NCBI RefSeq assembly: GCF_030851345.1
Contig: NZ_JALPNU010000006.1
Coordinates: forward strand, 1 to 64,000
DNA length: 64,000 bases
Direction of reading: 5' to 3'
Origin: Marinifilum sp. D714
Lineage (GTDB): Bacteria > Bacteroidota > Bacteroidia > Bacteroidales > Marinifilaceae
The notes under the pieces are model-generated. The model made no database searches. It saw only the letters and a list, made by a program, of their open reading frames with translations, and had not been told where the DNA came from. The first letter of the stretch is position 1. Every line of letters starts with the position of its first letter. A program made the position numbers and the translations under genes. This document shows positions 54,445 to 63,365 of this stretch, in pieces.

Positions 54445-55758
54445 TTACTCATTCTTTAGTACTCTCATAATGGCTTGGGCTTTTAGTAAACACTCTTCAT
54501 ATTCTTTCTCAGCCTCTGCCTGCATGGTAATGGCCCCGCCAACCATAAACGAAAGATAATGATTTCTTGCATTATAAAGTATGCTACGAATTACGACATT
54601 AAAATCAAAATCTCCATCAGGTGTAATGTATCCTACAGCCCCAGAAAACAATCCTCTTTTGGTTGTTTCGTACTTTTCAATCAGTTTCATGGCACGAACC
54701 TTTGGAGCGCCGGTCATCGATCCCATTGGAAAACATTGGCGAATGGCTTCAATAAAGTGCACCCCATCTTTAAGCTCCGAAACAACAGTCGAAATCATTT
54801 GGTGCACCTGAGGAAAAGAATAAATTCCACACAATTCTTCTACGATTACCGATCCTTTTTCTGCTGTTCTCGATAAGTCGTTTCTTACCAAATCTACAAT
54901 CATGATATTCTCAGCTCTCTCCTTCGGATCATTAAATAAAGTCTCCTTTATTTGCTTGTCTTCAACTTCGCTTGCTCCTCGCTTGGCGGTTCCTTTTATG
55001 GGTTGAGAAATAATTTGCTTTCCAACTTTCTTGATAAATCGCTCGGGACTGGCCGACAACAAATACTGCTCTCCCATTTGATAAAAGCCCGAATACGGTG
55101 TAGGCGAAACTTCGGTTAGTTTCTGATAGGTGCCGCGGGGTTTAATGTAGCAATCTTCGGCATAAAATTCCTGACAGAAATTCACCTCGTAAATATCTCC
55201 TCTTCGAATATGATCTTTCAGTTGATTAACAGCCTCCAAATACTCATCTCGAGAGATTCTTGAATGAACCTGATCCACAGAAATGGATTTTTCATTAGGC
55301 AATTCCATATCTTGAAGATTTTGAACCAAAGAATGTACCTCATCTTCCGTAAATTCCTCATTGTAATAATGTACAATTAGCGTATCTACATCCAAAAGGA
55401 AGACCCAACGTGGTCGGAAAAAATTCATTTCTGGAAAACCCAATCCATCATGATTTTCGGACTTTAGCACTTCAATCTCATTCTTTAAATCATAGCCCAT
55501 ATAGCCAAACCACCAATCATTCGATTTTTCTATGGTCTCTTTCAAATGATGAAAACAATCCTGTTTTGGTTCGATAATCTGAAGTGCATCAACACCGGCA
55601 ACCAATTCGTAGGTATTGTATTCGGCCTTCGAATTTACTTTCTGATTCACCTCATGACTATCAAGTATACTAACATACTCGAACTTCTTGCTCCAAAATA
55701 GAAGTTGCTCCTTAAATCTGTTCGGGTTAGTGATATGAAATGTAAGCTGTTTTCGCAT
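54445..55758 (-). CDS. pabB: Aminodeoxychorismate synthase component I
   Basis: A 437-residue chorismate-binding enzyme. Signatures: RRGDIYEVNFCQEF (about 185), PERFI, PIKGTAKRG, MIVDLVRNDLSR and GSMTGAPKVRAM, typical of the PabB/TrpE/MenF superfamily. PabB is preferred over TrpE because there is no trp operon around it and because such stand-alone genes in this phylum are usually annotated as component I of p-aminobenzoate synthesis; TrpE cannot be fully excluded. It precedes tilS on the minus strand. Its upstream region holds the unusual 21-bp periodic array. Confidence 0.88.
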   Translation of the reverse strand: MRKQLTFHITNPNRFKEQLLFWSKKFEYVSILDSHEVNQKVNSKAEYNTYELVAGVDALQIIEPKQDCFHHLKETIEKSNDWWFGYMGYDLKNEIEVLKSENHDGLGFPEMNFFRPRWVFLLDVDTLIVHYYNEEFTEDEVHSLVQNLQDMELPNEKSISVDQVHSRISRDEYLEAVNQLKDHIRRGDIYEVNFCQEFYAEDCYIKPRGTYQKLTEVSPTPYSGFYQMGEQYLLSASPERFIKKVGKQIISQPIKGTAKRGASEVEDKQIKETLFNDPKERAENIMIVDLVRNDLSRTAEKGSVIVEELCGIYSFPQVHQMISTVVSELKDGVHFIEAIRQCFPMGSMTGAPKVRAMKLIEKYETTKRGLFSGAVGYITPDGDFDFNVVIRSILYNARNHYLSFMVGGAITMQAEAEKEYEECLLKAQAIMRVLKNE

Positions 55759-56317
55759 GCCGCAAATTTAAACAAAAGATGCTTTGATTTGCTTTCTGAA
55801 GGTAATAACCTGATGTGAAATCAGGATTAAATGTATGATGAGATTATATTAACATTCGAATTGCATACAAATGATCTTTCTCATGGGTGTGAATTAAATC
55901 ATTCCCAGGTATTGGTTGATATGTTTGTACGTTTAGCTAATCCAAATGCACAAAAATCTGTTCCTGACCTAGGTTTAGCTCATATTTTCCTAGAAAAACT
56001 TGTTCTAAACACATATTTCCCTGTCATAAACATACGTCAGTGTCTACTTTTTGCACAAAAAATAGACTCAAAACATGTTTATATGACATTCACCCTAGGA
56101 AAATATGAAATATTCCTACGATTGGTTCAGATATTTCCACAAAAACCTCATCTAAACATACGTTCGAATAATATTATCCTACGTCAGGATCATTCCAACC
56201 TAGGTTGAAATTATTTATTCCTACGAAAATGTTACATATCCATACGTCAAGACGAAGCATTTGCACGTAGAGTTCATTTCATCATTCGTCTACATTAATA
56301 TTCACGACATGTAATAC
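55759..56317. other. Long intergenic region upstream of pabB, mostly the 21-bp array
   Basis: This 559-bp gap between the DUF6265-like gene and pabB (both minus strand) is occupied from about 55863 to 56303 by the periodic repeat described separately. No convincing gene is present: every frame I followed across the whole array is broken by stop codons. Confidence 0.7.
55863..56303. repeat. Degenerate repeat array with an exact 21-bp period
   Basis: A six-base core of the form (C/T)N(C/T)A(C/G)G, usually CCTAGG, CCTACG, CATACG or TGCACG, starts at 55926, 55968, 56031, 56094, 56115, 56157, 56178, 56199, 56220, 56241 and 56262. All spacings are multiples of 21. Phase positions in between hold weaker versions (TGCACA, CCTAGA, TCCACA). 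From 55926 to 56303 there are 18 units; three weaker ones may precede. The other 15 bases of a unit vary and are AT-rich. Bases that would be third codon positions are conserved and stop codons interrupt the frames, so spaced DNA sites are more likely than a coding repeat. 21 bp equals two turns of the helix. Confidence 0.8.
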
Positions 56318-56761
56318 TCAATCAGATAAACGATTCATCACAAATGAAAAACTTTGCTCATTGTCTCCGAAAACATTCACCATTATTCGTGTTCCATCTA
56401 TTTTCTGATATTGTATTTTCTTGGGAAAATCGTGCTCTAGATTTTCAAATGAATAATAGCCAGAAATAGACTCATTTAAAGGAAAAGAAATTGTAGCTCC
56501 CTGGTTTTGATTGAATACAGTTGCCTGATAAACCAGTTTTCCTTCAATTTCTTTAATAGCCAAATGTTCCAAAACCTTCTGCTTTCCATCAATCAACTGG
56601 TATCCTATTCCAATCAATTCATTACCCTTTACCTCCCACTTTTCGAACTGTTGCTTTCCTTCAACCTGCCAAGTTCCTTCCAAAAAGTGTAGGGATTGAA
56701 TATCCTGAGTAGAACAGGAGTAGACACAAATCGAGAAAAGAATTAAAATCAGATACTTCAT
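56318..56761 (-). CDS. DUF6265-like lipoprotein
   Basis: A 147-residue lipoprotein from the ATG at 56761 (a longer frame from 56821 would add 20 residues in front of the signal peptide and run into the preceding terminator). Lipobox VYSC gives Cys16. The mature part begins FLEGTWQVEG and continues EKWEVKGNELIGIGYQLIDGK, then DFPKKIQYQKIDG, a small beta-barrel pattern matching the DUF6265-type domain. Function unknown. It sits between the YhdH-type gene and the repeat array, apparently as a single gene. Confidence 0.75.
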   Translation of the reverse strand: MKYLILILFSICVYSCSTQDIQSLHFLEGTWQVEGKQQFEKWEVKGNELIGIGYQLIDGKQKVLEHLAIKEIEGKLVYQATVFNQNQGATISFPLNESISGYYSFENLEHDFPKKIQYQKIDGTRIMVNVFGDNEQSFSFVMNRLSD

Positions 56762-56805
56762 TGGATTAGTTTTGACTGATTTGAAAATACTAAAATTCCA
56801 TAAAG

Positions 56806-56831
56806 CAAAAAAGGCAGCCAACCGGCTGCCT
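56806..56831 (-). terminator. Terminator of the YhdH-type gene
   Basis: Arms AGGCAGCC and GGCTGCCT around a 4-base loop, followed on the minus strand by six T, 19 bp past the stop codon. Confidence 0.9.
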
Positions 56832-56849
56832 CAAACTATAAATGAAACC

Positions 56850-57842
56850 TTAGAGTTTCACAATTACTCTTCCCCTACTTTTCTTTTGTAACATCAAATC
56901 GATATAAGTATCCAATTCTTCTAAAGAAGATTCAATTACCTGTTCCTTATTCTTGTATACATTCCATTCAGCAGCCAATTTGTCCCAAACTTTTTGTCTT
57001 AACTCCATTGGACAGTTCTGAGAATCGATACCAATCAGGCTAATGCCATTTAAAATAAAAGGATAAACAGTCATCGGTAAATCTCCTGAGCCTACATTTC
57101 CGCAACAGGTTACGCTACCCATAGGCTTACACGCTTTCAATAATGTATGTAAGGTGTTTCCACCAATCACATCAATGGCTCCAGCCCAAAGTGGTCTTAA
57201 CAAAGGTCTTCCCGACTGATCATCAGTAATGTCCTTTGAAATACGGCTACTAGCCCCCAGCTCTTTTAAAACCTCTTCATCTCCGGTTGAATCAAAAGTT
57301 GCTGCAATCACCTCGAAACCTATAGATGACAAAATACTAATGGCAATGCTACCTACTCCACCTAAAGCTCCTGTAACTACAACTGGTCCCATTTCTGGTG
57401 TTTGACCCGATGCCAGTAGTTTGTATACAGAAAGTGCTGCTGTAAAACCTGCAGTTCCGTAAATCATAGCATCGCGAAAGCTTAATTCTTTTGGCAATGC
57501 CACAACCCAATTGGCAGGAACGCGAATATAATCGGCAAAACCTCCATCGGTATTCATTCCCAAATCATAGCTGGTAACGATTACTTCATCGCCCACTTTA
57601 AATTTATCACTTGATGATTCTTCTACTACACCGGCAGCATCAATTCCAGGAGTGTGGGGATAGTTTCTGGTTACTCCTTTATTTCCCGATACCGACAAGG
57701 CATCCTTGTAGTTTAATGATGAGTAACGTACACGAATTAAAACTTCCCCTTCAGGTAAATCCTCAATCTTTCTGCTTACAATCTCTCTTTTGTATTCTCC
57801 ATTTTCTTCGCGAATGCGAAGTGCTTTAAATTTTTTATCCAT
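56850..57842 (-). CDS. yhdH: YhdH/YhfP-type quinone oxidoreductase (acryloyl-CoA reductase-like)
   Basis: A 330-residue zinc-independent MDR-superfamily NADPH reductase. N-terminal VRYSSLNYKDALSVSGNKG and PGIDAAGVV are hallmarks of the YhdH/AcuI group, and the nucleotide-binding motif is GALGGVGSIAI at about 160. Characterised members reduce acryloyl-CoA to propionyl-CoA or quinones; the real substrate here is unknown, although the propionyl-CoA link would suit the metabolism of this window. It is divergent from an HxlR regulator over a 136-bp gap, which suggests regulation by it. Confidence 0.9.
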   Translation of the reverse strand: MDKKFKALRIREENGEYKREIVSRKIEDLPEGEVLIRVRYSSLNYKDALSVSGNKGVTRNYPHTPGIDAAGVVEESSSDKFKVGDEVIVTSYDLGMNTDGGFADYIRVPANWVVALPKELSFRDAMIYGTAGFTAALSVYKLLASGQTPEMGPVVVTGALGGVGSIAISILSSIGFEVIAATFDSTGDEEVLKELGASSRISKDITDDQSGRPLLRPLWAGAIDVIGGNTLHTLLKACKPMGSVTCCGNVGSGDLPMTVYPFILNGISLIGIDSQNCPMELRQKVWDKLAAEWNVYKNKEQVIESSLEELDTYIDLMLQKKSRGRVIVKL

Positions 57843-57978
57843 AACGGTTCTGTTATTTATTCTTATCTTGCAACAAAATTACAAGCATTTAATCTACAAA
57901 TCAAGAACTTACAATTGCATCACATACTAACATTTTATTCTGATTTACTGATTATCAAGCCATAAAAAATTTTAAAAA

Positions 57979-58296
57979 TTGGAAAAAGGAGTTTGTCCCA
58001 TCGATACATTTATTAATTACGTAAAAGGAAAGCGTAAGGCAACGATCATTTTACACCTGAAACAAGGCACAAAACGATACTCCGAATTGGTGAAATTGAT
58101 TCCTGATGTTAGTGATCGAATGCTTAGCAAAAATCTGAAAGAGTTAGAGGAATCTGGCTTTATCGAAAAGAAAATATACCCGGAAGTCCCGCCAAGGGTG
58201 GAATATAGCCTAAGCCAATTGGGGAATGAAATACATCCGGTATTGGTTGCGATGTATCGAGGAGGAAAAATATTGGAGAAAAAACTAAATAAATGA
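57979..58296 (+). CDS. HxlR-family transcriptional regulator
   Basis: A 105-residue winged-helix protein with the HxlR layout: a conserved Cys-Pro near the N-terminus (Cys6), KRKATIILHLKQGTKRYSELVKLI, then the recognition helix region SDRMLSKNLKELEESGFIEKK and the wing VPPRVEYSLSQLG. The start is TTG at 57979; no ATG occurs before Cys6. HxlR regulators often sense aldehydes or electrophiles by that cysteine and control divergent reductases, which fits the YhdH-type neighbour. This regulatory link is inference. Confidence 0.88.
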   Translation: MEKGVCPIDTFINYVKGKRKATIILHLKQGTKRYSELVKLIPDVSDRMLSKNLKELEESGFIEKKIYPEVPPRVEYSLSQLGNEIHPVLVAMYRGGKILEKKLNK

Positions 58297-58323
58297 AATT
58301 CTGAGCAAATCAGTTTAAACCAG

Positions 58324-58347
58324 AAAGGCAGCCCATCAGCTGCCTTT
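58324..58347. terminator. Bidirectional terminator between HxlR gene and alcohol dehydrogenase
   Basis: Arms AAAGGCAG and CTGCCTTT around a loop, followed by T-rich DNA, between two convergent genes. Confidence 0.8.
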
Positions 58348-58366
58348 TATTGATATTAAAAATTCC

Positions 58367-59371
58367 CTAATTTTTTAATACAACTCTGTATCGTGCCTTC
58401 CCTTCTTCCAGATGTTGGAGTGCTTGATTGACCTGTGACATCGGAAATTCTTCAACGGTAGGATAAATTTCATGCCTCACACAAAAATCGAGCATGGTTC
58501 TTGTCAATGCAGGACTTCCCAGCGGACTTCCACCTACTGATTTCTCACCCATAATTAAACTAAAAGCGGGTATTTGCATTGGCTCTAACACTGCACCTAC
58601 CGTATGAAGCTTACCTTTTGGAGCAAGTGTAGAAAGATATGAATCCCAATCGAGTGTTACATTGGTTGTGTTGAGAATAAAATCCAATTTCCCTCTAATA
58701 CTATCCAAATCATCAGGCTTACGCGAATTGATCACCTTACTGGCTCCCATTTTTAAAATGGCATCTTTTTTAGATGGATTCGAACTAAAGGCATACACTT
58801 CGCACCCCCAATACTTAAGGAATCTTAGTGCCATATGTCCTAAACCTCCTATGCCAATTACACCAACTCTATCGGTTGGTTTTACACCTGATAAAACAAT
58901 GGGATTAAATACGGTTATGCCACCACACAACAGTGGACCTACCTTACTAATATCCATTTCTGCAGGAATTGGAATTGCCCAGGACCAATGTGCCCTTACC
59001 TTATCGGCAAATCCTCCATGCCTTCCTACAATGGTCTGCTCTAGTGAAGAACACAAATGGTGACTACCATCCATACACTCATGACAGTGCATGCAAGAGC
59101 CTGACATCCATCCTAAACCTACCTTATCACCAACTTTTAAATTTTCAACTGCCTTTCCAATGGCAATTATCTCTCCTACAATTTCATGTCCGGGAACAAA
59201 AGGATATTGGGTCATTCCCCATTCATTGTTTAACATGCTCAAATCTGAGTGGCAAATACCACAATATTCCACTTTAATATCAACCTGTTCGTCTTCCAAA
59301 TTAGGAAGCTGATAATGATATTCTTCTAACTTACCTCCAGCCTCAAGGGCTGCAAAAGCTTTTACATCCAT
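58367..59371 (-). CDS. Zinc-dependent NAD(P)-alcohol dehydrogenase
   Basis: A 334-residue MDR zinc alcohol dehydrogenase of the cinnamyl-alcohol/YahK-like group, which mostly reduces aldehydes with NADPH. Catalytic zinc ligands are Cys37 (EYCGICHSD) and His62/Glu63 (PGHEIVG). The structural zinc site is Cys93, Cys96, Cys99 and Cys107. The coenzyme motif GIGGLGHMA lies near residue 173. It is a single gene whose 3' end faces the HxlR gene. Natural substrate not known. Confidence 0.93.
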   Translation of the reverse strand: MDVKAFAALEAGGKLEEYHYQLPNLEDEQVDIKVEYCGICHSDLSMLNNEWGMTQYPFVPGHEIVGEIIAIGKAVENLKVGDKVGLGWMSGSCMHCHECMDGSHHLCSSLEQTIVGRHGGFADKVRAHWSWAIPIPAEMDISKVGPLLCGGITVFNPIVLSGVKPTDRVGVIGIGGLGHMALRFLKYWGCEVYAFSSNPSKKDAILKMGASKVINSRKPDDLDSIRGKLDFILNTTNVTLDWDSYLSTLAPKGKLHTVGAVLEPMQIPAFSLIMGEKSVGGSPLGSPALTRTMLDFCVRHEIYPTVEEFPMSQVNQALQHLEEGKARYRVVLKN

Positions 59372-59606
59372 AATTCAATTTATTTAAAGGTTGTTTCCAT
59401 TGGGATATTTATTCTGCATCAATTCGGTAATAATTTTGATGCAGATGATCTACCTATTGAATATGATATAACATCAATCAGGTCTATTAAAGTTAAGGAA
59501 TATTCATAAAACCTCTACTATAAACACCTATTCCACTTCACCTTACAAGAGCATCAAATAGGAGTAAAATCATAAAATTCATCACTATGAAGTGGTTTTT
59601 AAGAAA

Positions 59607-59633
59607 CAAAAAAAGGCAACCATACGACTGCCT
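59607..59633 (-). terminator. Terminator of pepT
   Basis: Arms AGGCA and TGCCT with extended partial pairing around an inner loop; the minus strand continues with a run of seven T. It lies 24 bp past the pepT stop codon. Confidence 0.75.
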
Positions 59634-59656
59634 CTTCTGTTTATATTTAAATTGTT

Positions 59657-60883
59657 TTATCTTTTCGAAATCAAGTCAACAACCTTTAAGATTACCTCAA
59701 CTGCTTTCTCCATTGATTGAACCGGAACATATTCGAATCGACCATGGAAATTGTGTCCTCCTGCAAAAATATTAGGACAAGGCAAGCCCATGTATGATAA
59801 TCTACTGCCGTCTGTTCCTCCTCGAATTGGAATAACCATAGGGGTAACGCCTACTTCTTTCATTGCTTCTTCGGCAATATCCACAATATATTTTACTGGT
59901 TCAACCTTTTCTCGCATGTTATAATATTGGTTGGTCATTTCAAGAGTAACGGTACCTTGTCCATACTTTTCATTATAATCGGTACACAAATCTTCAATCA
60001 ACTTCTTGCGAGTCTCGTAATTGTTCATGTCAAAATCACGAATGATATACTGAAGTGTAGTACTTTCCACACCCCCATTTATTGCAATCAAATGATAAAA
60101 ACCTTGGTATCCTTCAGTCTTTTCTGGAACCTCATCCTTAGGCAAACGGGCAGCAAATTCATTCGCGATAGTCATAGAATTAATCATCTTGTCTTTTGCC
60201 ATTCCCGGATGAACATTACGTCCTTTAAAAGTGATTTTGGCGAATGCTGCATTGAAATTTTCGTACTGTAACTCACCTATTTCTCCACCATCAAGAGTAT
60301 AAGCAAAGTCTGCTCCAAACTTCTTAACATCAAAAAAGTCCGCTCCTTTTCCGATTTCTTCATCTGGAGTAAAACCAACATGCACAGGACCATGTTTAAT
60401 CTCAGGATTTTTAGCCAAATATTCTACTGCAGTAATAATTTCGGCAACACCTGCTTTATCATCGGCACCCAATAATGTTGTTCCATCTGTTGTAATTAAG
60501 GTTTGACCTTTATATTTAGTCAGTTCAGGAAAATCCGAAACTTTCATTACAATATCCTGCTCCTTATTTAGGACGATATCCATTCCGTTGTAATCTTCCA
60601 GAATTTGTGGTTTTACATTCTTTCCAGAAAAATCAGGACTTGTATCCATATGAGCAACGAAACCCACTTTCGGAACTTCCTTATCCATATTCGAAGGGAG
60701 AACACCCATTACGTATCCATTCTCATCAAGGCTTACATTTTCCAATCCAATTTCTTCCAATTCCCTTGCTAGTTCTTTTGCAAGAACCATTTGACCAGGT
60801 GTACTCGGTGTTAAACCTGTTTCTGTATCCGATTCAGTATCGAATTTTACGTATTTTAAAAATTTATCTACTACAGTATTCAT
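59657..60883 (-). CDS. pepT: Peptidase T (tripeptide aminopeptidase)
   Basis: A 408-residue M20B metallopeptidase that removes the N-terminal residue of tripeptides in the cytosol. Metal-site motifs: AHMDTSPDF (His78, Asp80), [10 protein letters not shown] (bridging Asp near 141), DEEIGKG (general base Glu) and the C-terminal [13 protein letters not shown]. Length matches the family (about 410). It works in the same general pathway as PepD at the other end of the window but is not linked to it. Confidence 0.96.
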   Translation of the reverse strand: MNTVVDKFLKYVKFDTESDTETGLTPSTPGQMVLAKELARELEEIGLENVSLDENGYVMGVLPSNMDKEVPKVGFVAHMDTSPDFSGKNVKPQILEDYNGMDIVLNKEQDIVMKVSDFPELTKYKGQTLITTDGTTLLGADDKAGVAEIITAVEYLAKNPEIKHGPVHVGFTPDEEIGKGADFFDVKKFGADFAYTLDGGEIGELQYENFNAAFAKITFKGRNVHPGMAKDKMINSMTIANEFAARLPKDEVPEKTEGYQGFYHLIAINGGVESTTLQYIIRDFDMNNYETRKKLIEDLCTDYNEKYGQGTVTLEMTNQYYNMREKVEPVKYIVDIAEEAMKEVGVTPMVIPIRGGTDGSRLSYMGLPCPNIFAGGHNFHGRFEYVPVQSMEKAVEVILKVVDLISKR

Positions 60884-60924
60884 TGTTGTGTATTGTTAAA
60901 AGTTCAAGTCTTACCCTCAGGTAA

Positions 60925-60951
60925 AATAAAACGCTTCAAGAAATTGAAGCG
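60925..60951 (-). terminator. Terminator of the hypothetical gene at 61013
   Basis: Arms CGCTTCAA and TTGAAGCG around GAAA, with T-rich sequence following on the minus strand, about 60 bp past the stop codon. Confidence 0.75.
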
Positions 60952-61012
60952 CCTACAATATTAATAAATTGATTGCAAATAGAACCAATTAAATTATTCA
61001 TTTGTGATTGAT

Positions 61013-61696
61013 TTACACGTCATCCGATTTAAACTGAAATCCCAATCTTTTACCTGTTTGGATTCTTGCATTCTGAATTTTTTCAAAAATTTGTGCTACC
61101 GACATAATCTTAACATTATCATATGGGGGAACCAACAAGTCGAAATTCAAAGAGTAATTGATCGCCGTTTCTACAATTCTACGTAAACTTTCTTTAGTCG
61201 CCATACTGGCTGACAAATCTGTTTGCAAGAGTCCCATTTGTCTCTTCCCTTCTACGATATAGTGTTTTTCTCGATTGATGAATATACGGGCCACCAGATA
61301 GCCTAAATCATCATAGCGAGTATATTTAAACGAATCGTAAAGAAAATTGTAAATATTTATGATACCTGAGTATGCATTATCGGGATTCGTTCTTACATAG
61401 TCTTGCTCCCAGACGTTATGATCCCTGTTAAATTGAAAGACATTGGTATGCAAACTAAATACCAAAATATCAGAGGCAACTTTTATTTGAAACTCAAATT
61501 CTCCTCTATCTTCATATTCCAAAAGAACTTTCTCGTCTTCACCCTTTAGCTCCGCATTATACTCTATTACCAAGCTTTCCAAAACATCTCTTAAATCTTC
61601 AAATATCTCTTTTGTATTCTGATACACTTGTTGCTTTAAGGTAGCTTTTTCGCGAATCGTATTTAAAATGGCTGTTTTAGTATTCAGTATATTCAT
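61013..61696 (-). CDS. Conserved-looking hypothetical protein
   Basis: A 227-residue soluble protein with no signal peptide or membrane segment. An N-terminal helical stretch (about 5-50) is followed by a beta-rich middle part (LLEYEDRGEFEFQIKVASDILVFSLHTN) and a helical C-terminus with many Tyr and Asn. I recognise the type as a protein seen in many Bacteroidota genomes without assigned role but cannot name a domain. It lies between proS and pepT on the same strand, each with its own terminator, so it is a single gene. Confidence 0.75.
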   Translation of the reverse strand: MNILNTKTAILNTIREKATLKQQVYQNTKEIFEDLRDVLESLVIEYNAELKGEDEKVLLEYEDRGEFEFQIKVASDILVFSLHTNVFQFNRDHNVWEQDYVRTNPDNAYSGIINIYNFLYDSFKYTRYDDLGYLVARIFINREKHYIVEGKRQMGLLQTDLSASMATKESLRRIVETAINYSLNFDLLVPPYDNVKIMSVAQIFEKIQNARIQTGKRLGFQFKSDDV

Positions 61697-61730
61697 TGTA
61701 TAGTTGTTTAAGGTAATTGTTAAATATACA

Positions 61731-61765
61731 AAAAAACAGTCACCGAAATTTCGATGACTGTTTTT
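61731..61765 (-). terminator. Terminator of proS
   Basis: Arms AAAACAGTCACCGAAA and TTTCGATGACTGTTTT with one mismatch, followed on the minus strand by T. It is 25 bp past the proS stop codon. Confidence 0.9.
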
Positions 61766-61789
61766 ATTATGATTGTATTGTATACTTTC

Positions 61790-63265
61790 TTAGTACGCTT
61801 TCGCAAAAACAACACGTCTTTTTGAAGGCTTTCCTGTAACCATACATACCCCTTCTTCCTCTTCTGCATCGAAAGGAATACAACGAATGGTTGCTTTGGT
61901 TTCATTTTTAATTTGCTCTTCTGTTTCAGCTGTTCCATCCCAGTGAGCAAGGAAAAATCCTGTTTTTGTTTCCAACAACTCTTTGAATTCGTCATACGAA
62001 TCAACCTTGGTTGTTTTCTCAGCTCTAAAATCAAGTGCTTTCTGAAAAATATTAGCTTGAATTTCTTCTAGTAATTTCTCAATCACTTCTTCGATTCCTT
62101 CAATTGGAAGAGTTTCCTTTGATAAAGTATCACGACGAGCCAATTCTATTGTTCCATTTTCCAAATCACGATTTCCGATTGCCAAACGCACAGGTACACC
62201 TTTTAATTCGTACTCAGCAAATTTCCATCCTGGTTTGCGGTTATCGCTGTCATCAAATTTCACAGAAATTCCCATTGATTTAAGTTTCTCAACAATTGGA
62301 TCTATTTTAGCAGCAATCTTTTCTAACTCTTCTGCCTTTCTGTAAATTGGAACAATAACCACCTGAATTGGAGCCAATTTTGGAGGTAAAACCAAACCGT
62401 TATCATCGGAGTGAGCCATAATTAATGCACCCATCAAACGAGTTGAAACTCCCCAAGATGTAGCCCAAACGTAATCCTCTTTTCCTTCTTTGTTGGCAAA
62501 TTTTACATCAAATGCTTTTGCAAAATTCTGCCCCAGGAAGTGAGAAGTTCCTGCCTGTAATGCCTTTCCATCTTGCATCAATGCTTCAATACAATAGGTA
62601 TCCAAAGCACCAGCAAATCTTTCCGATTCTGTCTTATGACCTTTTAATACAGGAACTGCCATGAAATTCTCAGCAAAATCGCCATAAATATTTATCATTT
62701 GTTCTGTTTCCTGCAATGCTTCTTCCTTTGTAGCATGAGCAGTATGCCCTTCTTGCCATAAGAATTCTGCAGTACGTAAGAATAAACGAGTACGCATTTC
62801 CCAACGCATTACATTTGCCCATTGGTTACAAAGAATAGGAAGATCTCTGTAAGACTGAATCCAATTTCTATATGTGTTCCAAATAATGGTCTCCGAAGTA
62901 GGTCGGATAATTAATTCTTCTTCTAATTGAGCATCAGGATCAACAACTACACCGCGCCCATTGGGGTCATTTTTTAGACGATAATGGGTTACAACTGCAC
63001 ATTCTTTTGCAAATCCTTCTACGTGATCTGCTTCTTTACTCAAGAATGATTTTGGGATCAATAATGGAAAATATGCATTTTGGTGACCTGTATCCTTGAA
63101 CATCTTGTCCAATTCTGCCTGCATGTTTTCCCAGATTGCATAACCGTAAGGCTTAATAATCATACATCCTCTCACAGCAGAATTCTCTGCTAGATCTGCT
63201 TTCATTACCAGATCATTATACCACTGCGAATAATTTTCGCTTCTGCTAGTTAAAACTTTTGCCAT
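61790..63265 (-). CDS. proS: Prolyl-tRNA synthetase (short, archaeal/eukaryotic-like type)
   Basis: A 491-residue class II synthetase that charges tRNA-Pro. Class II motifs are visible as [17 protein letters not shown] (motif 1), [25 protein letters not shown] (motif 2) and a C-terminal [14 protein letters not shown] (motif 3). There is no YbaK-like editing insertion, and the C-terminus ends in KAY, as in the archaeal/eukaryotic-like form with its zinc-type tail. This form is normal in Bacteroidota. A -7-like box TACTTTTG (complement of 63320-63327) lies about 55 bp upstream. Confidence 0.96.
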   Translation of the reverse strand: MAKVLTSRSENYSQWYNDLVMKADLAENSAVRGCMIIKPYGYAIWENMQAELDKMFKDTGHQNAYFPLLIPKSFLSKEADHVEGFAKECAVVTHYRLKNDPNGRGVVVDPDAQLEEELIIRPTSETIIWNTYRNWIQSYRDLPILCNQWANVMRWEMRTRLFLRTAEFLWQEGHTAHATKEEALQETEQMINIYGDFAENFMAVPVLKGHKTESERFAGALDTYCIEALMQDGKALQAGTSHFLGQNFAKAFDVKFANKEGKEDYVWATSWGVSTRLMGALIMAHSDDNGLVLPPKLAPIQVVIVPIYRKAEELEKIAAKIDPIVEKLKSMGISVKFDDSDNRKPGWKFAEYELKGVPVRLAIGNRDLENGTIELARRDTLSKETLPIEGIEEVIEKLLEEIQANIFQKALDFRAEKTTKVDSYDEFKELLETKTGFFLAHWDGTAETEEQIKNETKATIRCIPFDAEEEEGVCMVTGKPSKRRVVFAKAY

Positions 63266-63353
63266 TCGATATAGTTTTGGTATAGTATTTGCTACTTTTA
63301 GGCTGAATAAAATTCAATACAAAAGTATAAAATTATCTTATATATTCATTATT

Positions 63354-63358
63354 GGAGG
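63354..63358 (+). promoter_or_regulatory. Shine-Dalgarno sequence of the right-edge lipoprotein gene
   Basis: GGAGG lies 7 bp before the ATG at 63366. I saw few comparable matches before other starts in the window. It supports this start codon. Confidence 0.6.
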
Positions 63359-63365
63359 ACTTACG

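Noticed and set aside
55831-56208. Open frame of 125 codons across the 21-bp array as a normal gene
   Set aside because: The periodic DNA cores continue beyond its stop codon and upstream of well-formed heptads, and no protein family or start context is visible. Kept as a finding, not as a CDS.
55863-56303. CRISPR array
   Set aside because: The period is 21 bp with only a six-base conserved core. There are no identical repeats of 23-50 bp, no spacers of matching size and no cas genes.
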